DNA of 64,000 nt, taken from Hydractinia symbiolongicarpus. Taxonomy: Eukaryota > Cnidaria > Hydrozoa > Anthoathecata > Hydractiniidae. A model generated the notes under the pieces. That model was given only the letters and a program-made list of their open reading frames with translations. It made no database searches and was not told the DNA's origin. This document shows, in pieces, positions 1 to 12,640 of the stretch (positions are counted from its first letter, which is position 1; the number at the start of each line of letters is the position of its first letter). Position numbers and translations under genes: made by a program. Where the stretch lies: the NCBI RefSeq assembly GCF_029227915.1, contig NC_079885.1, positions 4,342,001-4,406,000 on the forward strand, given 5' to 3'.

Positions 1-740
1 AACTGTTGTAACTGAAGCGGATTGATACCGTTAGAAAGTCAATGAAATGTAGTTTTTGAAACTGTCGCTATTTCTTCAGCGCGCAATAACGGCTAGGATT
101 GGTCCCACAGTGAAGAATGACTTATTTATCTAAATTTTTAAATGAAGCGCCACCACAGCGACCAATGTATTCTCTGAGTTCCGGCAATCACGTCAAATTT
201 AGAAGAATGTTATTTCTTGGTGTCCAATTGTCTCATTCATCACATTTATCTGGTCACAGTCCAAAGTTAGTTCAATTAAGTCCCGTAGTCAATCGTTTCA
301 CTGTTAAAAGCGATGCAACCTAGTAATATCAGAAGAATATCGCTAAATACATGTTGGTACGAATATATGACGCAACTGTTGTAACTGAAGCGGATTTATA
401 CCGTTAAGAAGTCAATGAAATGTAGTTTTTGAAACTGTCGCTATTTCTTCAGCGCGAACTGACGGCTAGGATTGGTCCTACAGTAAAAAATGACTTATTT
501 ATCTTAATTTTTTAATAAAATGCTACCACAGCGCCCAGTGTAATCGCTGAGTTCCGGCGTCATATTAAGAAGAATGTTATATCTTGGTGTCCAATTGTCT
601 CATTTATCACATTTATAAGGTCAAAGTCCAAGATCAGTTCAATTATGTCCCACAGTCAAACGTTTCATTGTTAAAAGCGATGGAACCTAGTAATATGCGA
701 TTACTATCGCTAAATACATGTTGGTACGAGTATGTGACGC
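1..740. repeat. 740-bp A-B dimer, copy 1
   Basis: Two monomers, starting at 1 (type A, 373 bp) and 374 (type B, 367 bp). The B unit has the 6-bp deletion that gives TTCCGGCGTC in place of the longer TTCCGGCAATCACGTC. The dimer is followed directly by a second copy at 741-1480. The A unit carries a distinctive variant (CACAGTGAAG, GTATTCTCTG, CATTCATCAC, TATCTGGTC) that reappears at 741, 12641, 20449 and 25285 and marks the start of larger repeated blocks. Confidence 0.95.
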
Positions 741-1480
741 AACTGTTGTAACTGAAGCGGATTGATACCGTTAGAAAGTCAATGAAATGTAGTTTTTGAA
801 ACTGTCGCTATTTCTTCAGCGCGCAATAACGGCTAGGATTGGTCCCACAGTGAAGAATGACTTATTTATCTAAATTTTTAAATGAAGCGCCACCACAGCG
901 ACCAATGTATTCTCTGAGTTCCGGCAATCACGTCAAATTTAGAAGAATGTTATTTCTTGGTGTCCAATTGTCTCATTCATCACATTTATCTGGTCACAGT
1001 CCAAAGTTAGTTCAATTAAGTCCCGCAGTCAATCGTTTCCCTGTTAAAAGCGATGCAACCTAGTAATATCAGAAGAATATCGCTAAATACATGTTGGTAC
1101 GAATATATGACGCAACTGTTGTAACTGAAGCGGATTTATACCGTTAAGAAGTCAATGAAATGTAGTTTTTGAAACTGTCGCTATTTCTTCAGCGCGAACT
1201 GACGGCTAGGATTGGTCCTACAGTAAAAAATGACTTATTTATCTTAATTTTTTAATAAAATGCTACCACAGCGCCCAGTGTAATCGCTGAGTTCCGGCGT
1301 CATATTAAGAAGAATGTTATATCTTGGTGTCCAATTGTCTCATTTATCACATTTATAAGGTCAAAGTCCAAGATCAGTTCAATTATGTCCCACAGTCAAA
1401 CGTTTCATTGTTAAAAGCGATGGAACCTAGTAATATGCGATTACTATCGCTAAATACATGTTGGTACGAGTATGTGACGC
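741..1480. repeat. 740-bp A-B dimer, copy 2
   Basis: Monomers start at 741 (373 bp) and 1114 (367 bp). Against copy 1, I see only two substitutions, at 286/1026 (t/c) and 300/1040 (a/c), so the duplication is recent. The B unit at 1114 looks identical to the one at 374. It also matches units at 13387, 21195 and 26031, which ties the left edge of the window to the hexamer alpha blocks further right. Confidence 0.95.
1049..1084. repeat. Conserved dyad near the monomer end (example copy)
   Basis: In this A unit AGCGAT (1049-1054) and ATCGCT (1079-1084) are perfect inverted arms separated by 24 bp. The same arms occur in most A and B units of the window. In B units the inner bases AGTA and TACT add a second pairing block (AGTAATATGCGAATACTATCGCT). 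Type-C units have ATCACT in place of the right arm, which breaks this dyad. Whether the dyad has a role is unknown. Confidence 0.7.
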
Positions 1481-4457
1481 AACTGTTGTAACTGAAGCGG
1501 ATTGATACCGTTAGAAAGTCAATGAAATGTAGTTTTTGAAACTGTCGCTATTTTTTCAGTGCGCGATAACGGCTAGGATTGGTCCCACAGTAAAGAATGA
1601 CTTATTTATCTAAATTTTTAAATGAAGCGCCACCACAGCGGCCAATGTAATCTCTGAGTTCCGGCAATCACGTCAAATTTAGAAGAATTTTATTTCTTGG
1701 TGTCCAATTGTCTCATTTATCACATTTATCTAGTCACAGTCCAAAGTTAGTTCAATTAAGTCCCGCAGTCAATCGTTTCCCTGTTAAAAGCGATGCAACC
1801 TAGTAATATCAGAAGAATATCGCTAAATACATGTTGGTACGAATATGTGACGCAACTGTTGTAACTGAAGCGGATTGATGCCGTTAAAAAGTCAATGAAA
1901 TGTAGTTTTTGAAACTGTCGCTATTTCTTCAGCGCGGACTAACGGCTAGGATTGGTCCTACAGTAAAAAATGACTTATTTATCCTAATTTTTTAATAAAG
2001 TGCTACCACAGCGCCCAGTGTAATCGCTGAGTTTCAGCAATCATGTTAAATTAAGAAGGATGTTATTTCTTATAGTCAAACTGGCTCATTTACCGCATTT
2101 ATAAGGTCAAAGTCCAAAATCAGTTCAATTAAGTCCCACAGTCAAACGTTTCACTGTTAAAACCGATGGAACCTAGTAATATGCGAATACTATCGCTAAA
2201 TACATGTTGGTACGACTATGCGACGCAACTGTTGTAACTGAAGCGGATTGATACCGTTAGAAAGTCAATGAAATGTAGTTTTTGAAACCGTCGCTATTTC
2301 TTCAGCGCACGATAACGGATAGGAATGGTCCCACAGTAAAGAATGACTAATTTATCTAAATTTTCAAATGAAGCGCTACCACAGCGACCAATGTAATCTC
2401 TGAGTTCCGGCAATCACGTCAAATTTAGAAGAATGTTATATCTTGGTGTCCAATTGTCTCATTTATCACATTTATAAGGTCAAAGTCCAAAATCAGTTCA
2501 ATTATGTCCCACAGTCAAATGTTTCATTGTTAAAAGCGATGGAACCTAGTAATATGCGATTACTATCGCTAAATACTTGTTGGTACGAGTATGTGACGCA
2601 ACTGTTGTAACTGAAGCGGATTGATACCGTTAGAAAGTCAATGAAATGTAGTTTTTGAAACTGTCGCTATTTCTTCAGCGCGAGATAACGGCTACGATTG
2701 GTTCCACAGTAAAGAATGACTTATTTATCTAAATTTTTAAATGAAGCGCTACCACAGCGACCAATGTAATCTCTGAGTTCCGGCAATCACGTCATATTAG
2801 GAAGAATGTTATTCCTTGGAGTCCAATTGGCTCATTTATTACATTTATAAGGTCACAGTCCAGAATCAGTTCAATTAAGTCCCACAGTCAATCGTTTCAC
2901 TGTTAAAAGCGATACAACTTAGTAATATCGGAAAAAAATCAGTAAATACATTTTGGTACGAATGTGTGACGCAACCAATGTAACTCAAACAGATTGACAC
3001 AGTTAGAAAGTCAATGAAATGGAGTTTTTTAAAATGTCTCTATTTCTTCAGCACGCGCTAACGGCTAGGATTTGTCCCACAGTAAAAATGACTTATTATC
3101 TAAATTTTTAAATGAAGCGCTACCACAGCACCCAATGTAATCGCTGAGTTCCGGCGTCAAATTAGAAAGATTGTTATTTCTTGGTGTCCAATTGTCTCAT
3201 TTATCACATTTATAAGGTCAAAGTCCAAAATCAGTTCAATTATGTCCCACAGCCAAACGTTTCATTGTTAAAAGCGATGGAACCTAGTAATATGCGATTA
3301 CTATCGCTAAATACATGTTGGTACGAGTATGTGACGCAACTGTTGTAACTGAAGCGGATTGATACCGTTAGAGAGTCAATGAAATGTAGTTTTTGAAACT
3401 GTCGCTATTTCTTCAGCGTGCGATAACGGCTAGGATTGGTCCCACAGTAATAAATGACTTATTTATCTAAATTTTTTAAATGAAGCGCCACCACAGCGAC
3501 CAATGTAATCTCTGAGTTCCGGCAATCACGTCAAATTTAGAAGAATGTTATTTCTTGGTGTCCAATTGTCTCATTTATCACATTTATCAGGTCACAGTCC
3601 AAAGTTAGTTCAATTAAGTCCCCCAGTCAATCGTTTCACTGTTAATAGCGATGCAACCCAGTAATATCAGAAGAATATCGCTAAATACATGTTGGTACGA
3701 GTATGTGACGCAACTGTTGTAACTGAAGCGGATTGATACCGTTAAAAAGTCAATGAAATGTAGTTTTTGAAACTGTCGCTATTTCTTCAGCGCAAACTAA
3801 CAGCTAGGATTGGTCCTACAGTAAAAAATGACTTATTTATCTTAATTTTTTAATAAAGTGCTACCATAGCGCCCAGTGTAATCGCTGAGTTCCAGCAATC
3901 ATGTGAAATTAAGAAGGATGTTATTTCTTATAGTCAAACTGGCGCATTTACCGCATTTATAAGGTCAAAGTCGAAAATCAGTTCAATTAAGTCCCACAGT
4001 CTGATGTTTCACTGTTAAAAGCGATGGAACCTAGTAATATGCGAATACTATCGCTAAATACATGTTGCTACGAACATGTGAACCAACCGTTGTAACTCAA
4101 ACGGACTAACATCGTTAGAAAGTCAATGAAATATAATTTTTGAAACTGTTGCTATTTCTTCAGCGCGAACTAACGGCTAGGGTTGGTCCTACGGGAAAAA
4201 ATGACTTATTTATCTTAATTTTTTAATAAAGTGCTACCACAGCAACCAGTGTAATAGCTGAGTTCCAGCAATCATGTCATATTAGGAAGAATGTTATTCT
4301 TTCGAGTCCAATTGGCTCATTTATTACATTTATAAGGTCACAGTCTAGAATCAGTTCAATTAAGTCCCACAGTCAATCGTTTCACTGTTAAAAGCGATAC
4401 AACTTAGTAATATCGGAAAAAAATCACTAAACACATGTTGGTACGAATGTGTGACGC

Positions 4458-6679
4458 AACCAATGTAACTCAAACGGATTGACACTGTCACAAAGTCAAT
4501 GAAATGAAGTTTTTTAAAATGTCTCTATTTCTTCAGCACGCGCTAACGGCTAGGATTTGTCCCACAGTAAAAATGACTTATTATCTAAATTTTTAAATGA
4601 AGCGCTACCACAGCGCCCAATGTAATCGCTGAGTTCCGGCGTCAAATTAAGAAGAATGTTATTTCTTGGTTTCCAATTGTCTCATTTATCACATTTATCA
4701 GGTCACAGTCCGAAGTTAGTTCAATTAAGTCCTGCAGTCAATCGTTTCACTGTTAAAAGCGATGCAACCTAGTAATATCAGAAGAATATCGCTAAACACA
4801 TGTTGGTACGAATATGTGACGAAACTGTTGTAACTGAAGCGGATTGATACCGTTAAAAATTCACTGAAATGTAGTTTTTCAAACTGTCGCTATTTCTTCA
4901 GCGCGAACTAACGGCTAGGATTGGTGCTACAGTAAAAAATGACTTATTTATCTTAATTTTTTAATAAATTGCTACTACAGCGCTCAGTGTAATCGCTGAG
5001 TTCCAGCAATCATGTGAAATTAAGAAGGATGTTATTTCTTATAGTCAAACTGGCTCATTTACCGCATTTATAAGGTCAAAGTCGAAAATCAGTTCAATTA
5101 AGTCCCACAGTTTAATGTTTCCCTGTTAAAAGCGATGAAACCTAGTAATATGCGAATACTATCGCTAAATACATGTTGGTACGAGTATGTGACGCAACTG
5201 TTGTAACTGAAGCGGATTAATACCGTTAGAAAGTCAATGAAATGTAGTTTTTGAAACTGTCGCTATTTCTTCAGCGCGCGATAACGGTTAGGATTGGTCC
5301 CACAGTAAAGAATGACTTATTTAGCTAAATTTTTAATGGAAGCGCCACCACAGCGACCAATGTAATCTCTGAGTTCCGGCAATCACGTCAAATTTAGAAG
5401 AATGTTATTTCTTGGTGTCCAATTGTCTCATTTATCACATTTGTCAGGTCACAGTCCAAAGTTAGTTCAATTAAGTCCCGCAGTCAATCGTTTCACTGTT
5501 AAAAGCGATGCAACCTAGTAATATCAGAAGAATATCGCTAAACACATGTTGGTACGAATATGTGACGAAACTGTTGTAACTCAAACGGATTGACACTGTC
5601 ACAAAGTCAATGAAATGAAGTTTTTTAAAATGTCTCTATTTCTTCAGCACGCGCTAACGGCTAGGATTTGTCCCACAGTAAAAATGACTTATTATCTAAA
5701 TTTTTAAATGAAGCGCTACCACAGCGCCCAATGTAATCGCTGAGTTCCGGCGTCAAATTAAGAAGAATGTTATTTCTTGGTTTCCAATTGTCTCATTTAT
5801 CACATTTATCAGGTCACAGTCCGAAGTTAGTTCAATTAAGTCCTGCAGTCAATCGTTTCACTGTTAAAAGCGATGCAACCTAGTAATATCAGAAGAATAT
5901 CGCTAAACACATGTTGGTACGAATATGTGACGAAACTGTTGTAACTGAAGCGGATTGATACCGTTAAAAATTCACTGAAATGTAGTTTTTCAAACTGTCG
6001 CTATTTCTTCAGCGCGAACTAACGGCTAGGATTGGTGCTACAGTAAAAAATGACTTATTTATCTTAATTTTTTAATAAATTGCTACTACAGCGCTCAGTG
6101 TAATCGCTGAGTTCCAGCAATCATGTGAAATTAAGAAGGATGTTATTTCTTATAGTCAAACTGGCTCATTTACCGCATTTATAAGGTCAAAGTCGAAAAT
6201 CAGTTCAATTAAGTCCCACAGTTTAATGTTTCCCTGTTAAAAGCGATGAAACCTAGTAATATGCGAATACTATCGCTAAATACATGTTGGTACGAGTATG
6301 TGACGCAACTGTTGTAACTGAAGCGGATTAATACCGTTAGAAAGTCAATGAAATGTAGTTTTTGAAACTGTCGCTATTTCTTCAGCGCGCGATAACGGTT
6401 AGGATTGGTCCCACAGTAAAGAATGACTTATTTAGCTAAATTTTTAATGGAAGCGCCACCACAGCGACCAATGTAATCTCTGAGTTCCGGCAATCACGTC
6501 AAATTTAGAAGAATGTTATTTCTTGGTGTCCAATTGTCTCATTTATCACATTTGTCAGGTCACAGTCCAAAGTTAGTTCAATTAAGTCCCGCAGTCAATC
6601 GTTTCACTGTTAAAAGCGATGCAACCTAGTAATATGCGAATACTATCGCTAAATACATGTTGGTACGAGTATGTGACGC
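4458..6679. repeat. Tandem duplication of a 1111-bp trimer
   Basis: Copy 1 is 4458-5568 (units of 365, 373 and 373 bp) and copy 2 is 5569-6679 (365, 373, 373). Shared diagnostic variants include GTCACAAAGTC, TTCACTGAAATG with TTTTTCAAACTG, GGTGCTACAG, GCTACTACAGCGCTC, GATTAATACC and TTTAGCTAAA. The last unit of copy 2 switches to a type-B tail (GCGAATACTATCGC) near 6635, marking a crossover. Segment M has one copy of the first two units only, so the duplication is either gained in L or lost in M. Confidence 0.92.
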
Positions 6680-7797
6680 AACTGTTGTAACTGAAGCGGA
6701 TTGATACCGTTAGAAAGTCAATGAAATGTAGTTTTTGAAACTGTCGCTATTTCTTCAGCACGCGATAACGGATAGGAATGGTCCCACAGTAAAAAATGAC
6801 TTATTTATCTTAATTTTTTAATAAAGTGCTACCACAGCGCCCAGTGTAATCGCTGAGTTCCAGCAATCATGTGAAATTAAGAAGAATGTTATTTCTTGGA
6901 GTCCAATTGGCTCATTTATCACACTTATAAGGTCACAGTCCAGAATTAGTTCAATTAAGTCCCACAGTCAATCGTTTCACTGTTAAAAGCGATACAACTT
7001 AGTAATATCAAAAAATATCGCTAAATACATGTTGGTACGAATATGTGACGCAACTGTTGTAACTGAAACGGATTGATACCGTTAAAAAGTCAATGAAATG
7101 TAGTTTTTGAAACTGTCGCTATTTCTTCTGCGCGAACTAACGGCTAGGATTAGTCCTACAGTAAAAAAAGACTTATTTATCTTAATTTTTTAATAAAGTG
7201 CCACCACAGCGACCAATGTAATCTCTGAGTTCCGGCAATCACGTCAAATTTAGAAGAATGTTATTTCTTGGTGTCCAATTGTCTCATTTATCACATTTAT
7301 CAGGTCACAGTCCAAAGTAAGTTCAATTAAGTCCTGCAGTCAATCGTTTCACTGTTAAAAGCGATGCAACATAGTAATATGAGAAGAATATCGCTAAATA
7401 CATGTTGGTACGAATATGTGACGCAACTGTTGTAACTGAAGCGGATTGATACCGTTAGAAAGTCAATGGAATGTAGTTTTTGAAACTGTCGCTATTTCTT
7501 CAGCGCGCGATAACGGATAGGAATGGTCCCACAGTAAAGAATGACTATTTTATCTAAATTTTCAAATGAAGCGCTACCACAGCGACCAATGTAATCTCTG
7601 AGTTCCGGCAATCACGTCAAATTTAGAAGAATGTTATTTCTTGGTGTCCAATTGTCTCATTTATCACATTTATCAGGTCACAGTCCAAAGTAAGTTCAAT
7701 TAAGTCCTGCAGTCAATCGTTTCACTGTTAAAAGCGATGCAACCTAGTAATATGAGAAGAATATCGCTAAATACATGTTGGTACGAATATGTGACGC

Positions 7798-8914
7798 AAC
7801 TGTTGTAACTGAAGCGGATTGATACCGTTAGAAAGTCAATGAAATGTAGTTTTAGAAACTGTCGCTATTTCTTCAGCGCGAACTAACGACTAAGATTGGT
7901 CCCACAGTAAAGAATGACTTATTTATCTAAATTTTTAAATGAAGCGCCACCACAGCGACCAATGTAATCTCTGAGTTCCGGCAATCACGTCAAATTTAGA
8001 AAAATGTTATTTCTTGGTGTCCAATTGTCTCATTTATCACATTTATCAGGTCACAGTCCAAAGTAAGTTCAATTAAGTCCTGCAGTCAATCGTTTCACTG
8101 TTAAAAGCGATGCAACCTAGTAATATGAGAAGAATATCGCTAAATACATGTTGGTACGAATATGTGACGCAACTGTTGTAACTGAAGCGGATTGATACCG
8201 TTAGAAAGTCAATGAAATGTAGTTTTAGAAACTGTCGCTATTTCTTCAGCGCGAACTAACGACTAAGATTGGTCCCACAGTAAAGAATGACTTATTTATC
8301 TTAATTTTTAAATGAAGCGCCACCACAGCGACCAATGTAATCTCTGAGTTCCGGCAATCACGTCAAATTTAGAAGAATGTTATTTCTTGGTGTCCAATTG
8401 TCTCATTTATCACATTTATCAGGTCACAGTCCAAAGAAAGTTCAATTAAGTCCCGCAGTCAATCGTTTCACTGTTAAAAGCGATACAACTTAGTAATATA
8501 AAAAATCATCGCTAAATACATGTTGGTACGAATATGTGACGCAACTGTTGTAACTGAAGCGGATTGATACCGTTAGAAAGTCAATGAAATGTAGTTTTAG
8601 AAACTGTCGCTATTTCTTCAGCGCGAACTAACGACTAAGATTGGTCCCACAGTAAAGAATGACTTATTTATCTTAATTTTTAAATGAAGCGCCACCACAG
8701 CGACCAATGTAATCTCTGAGTTCCGGCAATCACGTCAAATTTAGAAGAATGTTATTTCTTGGTGTCCAATTGTCTCATTTATCACATTTATCAGGTCACA
8801 GTCCAAAGAAAGTTCAATTAAGTCCCGCAGTCAATCGTTTCACTGTTAAAAGCGATACAACTTAGTAATATAAAAAAATATCGCTAAATACATGTTGGTA
8901 CGAATATGTGACGC
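7798..8914. repeat. Local run of three near-identical monomers
   Basis: Units at 7798, 8171 and 8543 all have AACTAACGACTAAGATTGG joined to an A-type middle, so each is a B-head/A-body mosaic. The units at 8171 and 8543 are almost identical, differing at the tail (AAAAAATCATCGC against AAAAAAATATCGC). Segment M has only two units of this kind (17468 and 17841), a difference of exactly one 372-bp monomer. This is single-monomer amplification. Confidence 0.9.
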
Positions 8915-9660
8915 AACTGTTGTAACTGAAGCGGATTGATGCCGTTAGAAAGTCAATGAAATGTAGTTTTTTAAACTGTCACTATTTCTTCAGCGCGAAC
9001 TAACGGCTAGGATTGGTCCTACAGCAAAAAATGACTTATTTATCTTAATTTTTTAATAAATTGCTACCACAGCGCCCAGTGTAATCGCTGAATTCGAGCA
9101 ATCATGTGAAATTAAGAAGGATGTTCTTTCTTATAGTCAAACTGGCTCATTTACCGCATTTATAAGGTCAAAGTCGAAAATCAGTTTAATTAAGTCCCAC
9201 AGTCTAATGTTTCACTGTTAAAAGCGATGAAACCTAGTAATATGCGAATAATATCGCTAAATACATGTTGGTAAGAGTATGTGACGCAACTGTTGTAACT
9301 GAAGCGGATTGATACCGTTAGAAAGTCAATGAAATGTAGTTTTTGAAACTGTCGCTATTTCTTCAGCGTGCGATAACGGCTAGGATTGGTCCCACAGTAA
9401 AGAATGACTTATTTATCTAAATTTTTAAATGAAGCGCCACCACAGCGACCAATGTAATCTCTGAGTTCCGGCAATCACGTCAAATTTAGAAGAATGTTAT
9501 TTCTTGGTGTCCAATTGTCTCATTTATCACATTTGTCAGGTCACAGTCCAAAGTTAGTTCAATTAAGTCCCGCAGTCAATCTTTTCACTGTTAAAAGCGA
9601 TGCGACCTAGTAATATCAGAAGAATATCGCTAAATACATGTTGGTACGAATATGTGACGC

Positions 9661-12640
9661 AACTGTTGTAACTGAAGCGGATTGATGCCGTTAAAAAGTC
9701 AATGAAATGTAGTTTTTGAAACTGTCGCTATTTCTTCAGCGCGAACTAACGGCTAGGATTGGTCCTACAGTAAAAAATGACTTATTTATCTTAATTTTTT
9801 AATAAAGTGCTACCATAGCGCCCAGTGTAATCGCTGAGTTCCAGCAATCATGTGAAATTAAGAAGAATGTTATTCCTTGGTGTCCAATTGGCTCATTTAT
9901 CACACTTATAAGGTCACAGTCCAGAATTAGTTCAATTAAGTCCCACAGTCAATCGTTTCACTGTTAAAAGCGATACAACTTAGTAATATCAAAAAATATC
10001 GCTAAATACATGTTGGTACGAATATGTGACGCAACTGTTGTAACTGAAGCGGATTGATACCGTTAGAAAGTCAATGAAATGTAGTTTTTGAAACTGACGC
10101 TATTTCTTCAGCGCGCGATAACGGCTGGGATTGGTCCCACAGTAAAAAATGACTTATTTATCTTAATTTTTTAATAAATTGCTACCACAGCGCCCAGTGT
10201 AATCGCTGAGTTCCAGCAATCATGTGAAATTAAGAAGGATGTTCTTTCTTCTAGTCAAACTGGCTCATTTACCGCATTTATAAGGTCAAAGTCGAAAATC
10301 AGTTCAATTAAGTCCCACAGTCTAATGTTTCACTGTTAAAAGCGATGGAACCTAGTAATATGCGAATAATATCGCTAAATACATGTTGGTACGAATATGT
10401 GACGCTACTGTTGTAACTGAAGCGGATTGATGCCGTTAAAAAGTCAATGAAATGTAGTTTTTGAAACTGTCGCTATTTCTTCAGCGCGAACTAACGGCTA
10501 GGATTAATCCTACAGTAAAAAATGACTTATTTATCTTAATTTTTTAATAAATTGCTACCACAGCGCCCAGTGTAATCGCTGAGTTCCAGCAATCATGTGA
10601 AATTAAGAAGGATGTTCTTTCTTCTAGTCAAACTGGCTCATTTACCGCATTTATAAGGTCAAAGTCGAAAATCAGTTCAATTAAGTCCCACAGTCTAATG
10701 TTTCACTGTTAAAAGCGATGAAACCTAGTAATATGCGAATAATATCGCTAAATACATGTTGGTACGAATATGTGACGCTACTGTTGTAACTGAAGCGGAT
10801 TGATGCCGTTAAAAAGTCAATGAAATGTAGTTTTTGAAACTGTCGCTATTTCTTCAGCGCGAACTAACGGCTAGGATTAATCCTACAGTAAAAAATGACT
10901 TATTTATCTTAATTTTTTAATAAATTGCTACCACAGCGCCCAGTGTAATCGCTGAGTTCCAGCAATCATGTCAAATTTAGAAGAATGTTATTTCTTGGTG
11001 TCCAATTGTCTCATTTATCACATTTGTCAGGTCACAGTCCAAAGTTAGTTCAATTAAGTCCCACAGTCAATCGTTTCACTGTTAAAAGCGATACAACTTA
11101 GTAATATCAAAAAATATCGCTAAATACATGTTGGTACGAATATGTGACGCAACTGTTGTAACTGAAGCGGATTGATACCGTTAGAAAGTCAATGAAATGT
11201 AGTTTTTGAAACTGTCGCTATTTCTTCAGCGCGAACTAACGGCTAGGATTGGTCCTACAGTAAAAAATGACTTATTTATCTTAATTTTTTAATAAAGTGC
11301 TACCATAGCGCCCAGTGTAATCGCTGAGTTCCAGCAATCATGTGAAATTAAGAAGAATGTTATTCCTTGGTGTCCAATTGGCTCATTTATCACACTTATA
11401 AGGTCACAGTCCAGAATTAGTTCAATTAAGTCCCACAGTCAATCGTTTCACTGTTAAAAGCGATACAACTTAGTAATATCAAAAAATATCGCTAAATACA
11501 TGTTGGTACGAATATGTGACGCAACTGTTGTAACTGAAGCGGATTGATACCGTTAGAAAGTCAATGAAATGTAGTTTTTGAAACTGACGCTATTTCTTTA
11601 GCGCGCGATAACGGCTGGGATTGGTCCCACAGTAAAAAATGACTTATTTATCTTAATTTTTTAATAAATTGCTACCACAGCGCCCAGTGTAATCGCTGAG
11701 TTCCAGCAATCATGTGAAATTAAGAAGGATGTTCTTTCTTCTAGTCAAACTGGCTCATTTACCGCATTTATAAGGTCAAAGTCGAAAATCAGTTCAATTA
11801 AGTCCCACAGTCTAATGTTTCACTGTTAAAAGCGATGGAACCTAGTAATATGCGAATAATATCGCTAAATACATGTTGGTACGAATATGTGACGCTACTG
11901 TTGTAACTGAAGCGGATTGATGCCGTTAAAAAGTCAATGAAATGTAGTTTTTGAAACTGTCGCTATTTCTTCAGCGCGAACTAACGGCTAGGATTAATCC
12001 TACAGTAAAAAATGACTTATTTATCTTAATTTTTTAATAAATTGCTACCACAGCGCCCAGTGTAATCGCTGAGTTCCAGCAATCATGTCAAATTTAGAAG
12101 AATGTTATTTCTTGGTGTCCAATTGTCTCATTTATCACATTTGTCAGGTCACAGTCCAAAGTTAGTTCAATTAAGTCCCGCAGTCAATCTTTTCACTGTT
12201 AAAAGCGATGCAACCTAGTAATATCAGAAGAATATCCCTAAATACATGTTGGTACGAATATGTGACGCTACTGTTGTAACTGAAGCGGATTGATGCCGTT
12301 AAAAAGTCAATGAAATGTAGTTTTTGAAACTGTCGCTATTTCTTCAGCGCGAACTAACGGCTAGGATTAATCCTACAGTAAAAAATGACTTATTTATCTT
12401 AATTTTTTAATAAAGTGCTACCATAGCGCCCAGTGTAATCGCTGAGTTCCAGCAATCATGTGAAATTAAGAAGATTGTTATTCCTTGGTGTCCAATTGGC
12501 TCATTTATCACACTTATAAGGTCACAGTCCAGAATTAGTTCAATTAAGACCCACAGTCAATCGTTTCACTGTTAAAAGCGATACAACTTAGTAATATCAA
12601 AAAATATCGCTAAATACATGTTGGTACGAATATGTGACGC
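9661..12640. repeat. Tandem duplication of a 1490-bp tetramer
   Basis: Copy 1 is 9661-11150 (units at 9661, 10033, 10406, 10779) and copy 2 is 11151-12640 (units at 11151, 11523, 11896, 12269). Each copy is 372+373+373+372 bp. Shared markers are GAAACTGACGC with GGCTGGGATTGG in the second unit and the head variant TACTGTTGTAAC in later units. The copies are not perfect: the switch to the A-type body (CATGTCAAATTTAG) falls in the fourth unit of copy 1 and the third unit of copy 2. Segment M holds one tetramer, at 18958-20448. Confidence 0.88.

Larger units (their letters stand above)
1481..12640. repeat. Segment L: 30 monomers, mosaic A/B/C units
   Basis: Monomer starts: 1481, 1854, 2227, 2600, 2973, 3338, 3712, 4085, 4458, 4823, 5196, 5569, 5934, 6307, 6680, 7052, 7425, 7798, 8171, 8543, 8915, 9288, 9661, 10033, 10406, 10779, 11151, 11523, 11896, 12269. 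Types A and B dominate. Units with a CTCAAAC(A/G)G head or other type-C traits appear at 2600, 2973, 4085, 4458 and 5569. Units at 2973, 4458 and 5569 are 365 bp: they have the 6-bp deletion plus two further missing bases. The order of variants here is repeated in segment M (13754-20448) with 12 monomers fewer. The segment contains its own tandem duplications at 4458-6679 and 9661-12640, and a run of similar units at 7798-8914. Confidence 0.93.

Noticed and set aside
117-323. 68-aa open reading frame, repeated at 857, 12757, 20565 and 25401
   Set aside because: It lies wholly inside a satellite monomer. It is open only because one stop codon is mutated in these units, and sister monomers carry the stop. 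There is no upstream signal or coding pattern.
842-1029. GTCCCACAGT occurring twice per monomer about 178 bp apart, suggesting an ancestral half-length unit
   Set aside because: The flanks of the two copies do not align at that spacing by eye, and a repeated 10-mer in 373 bp can arise by chance. A within-monomer dot-plot would be needed to revive the idea.
1020-1040. CENP-B-box-like CCCG...CG in CCCGCAGTCAATCG
   Set aside because: The spacing between the CCCG and CG blocks is 8, not 7, and the required T and AA positions do not match. Many units have CCCACAGTC here, so even the CCCG is not conserved.
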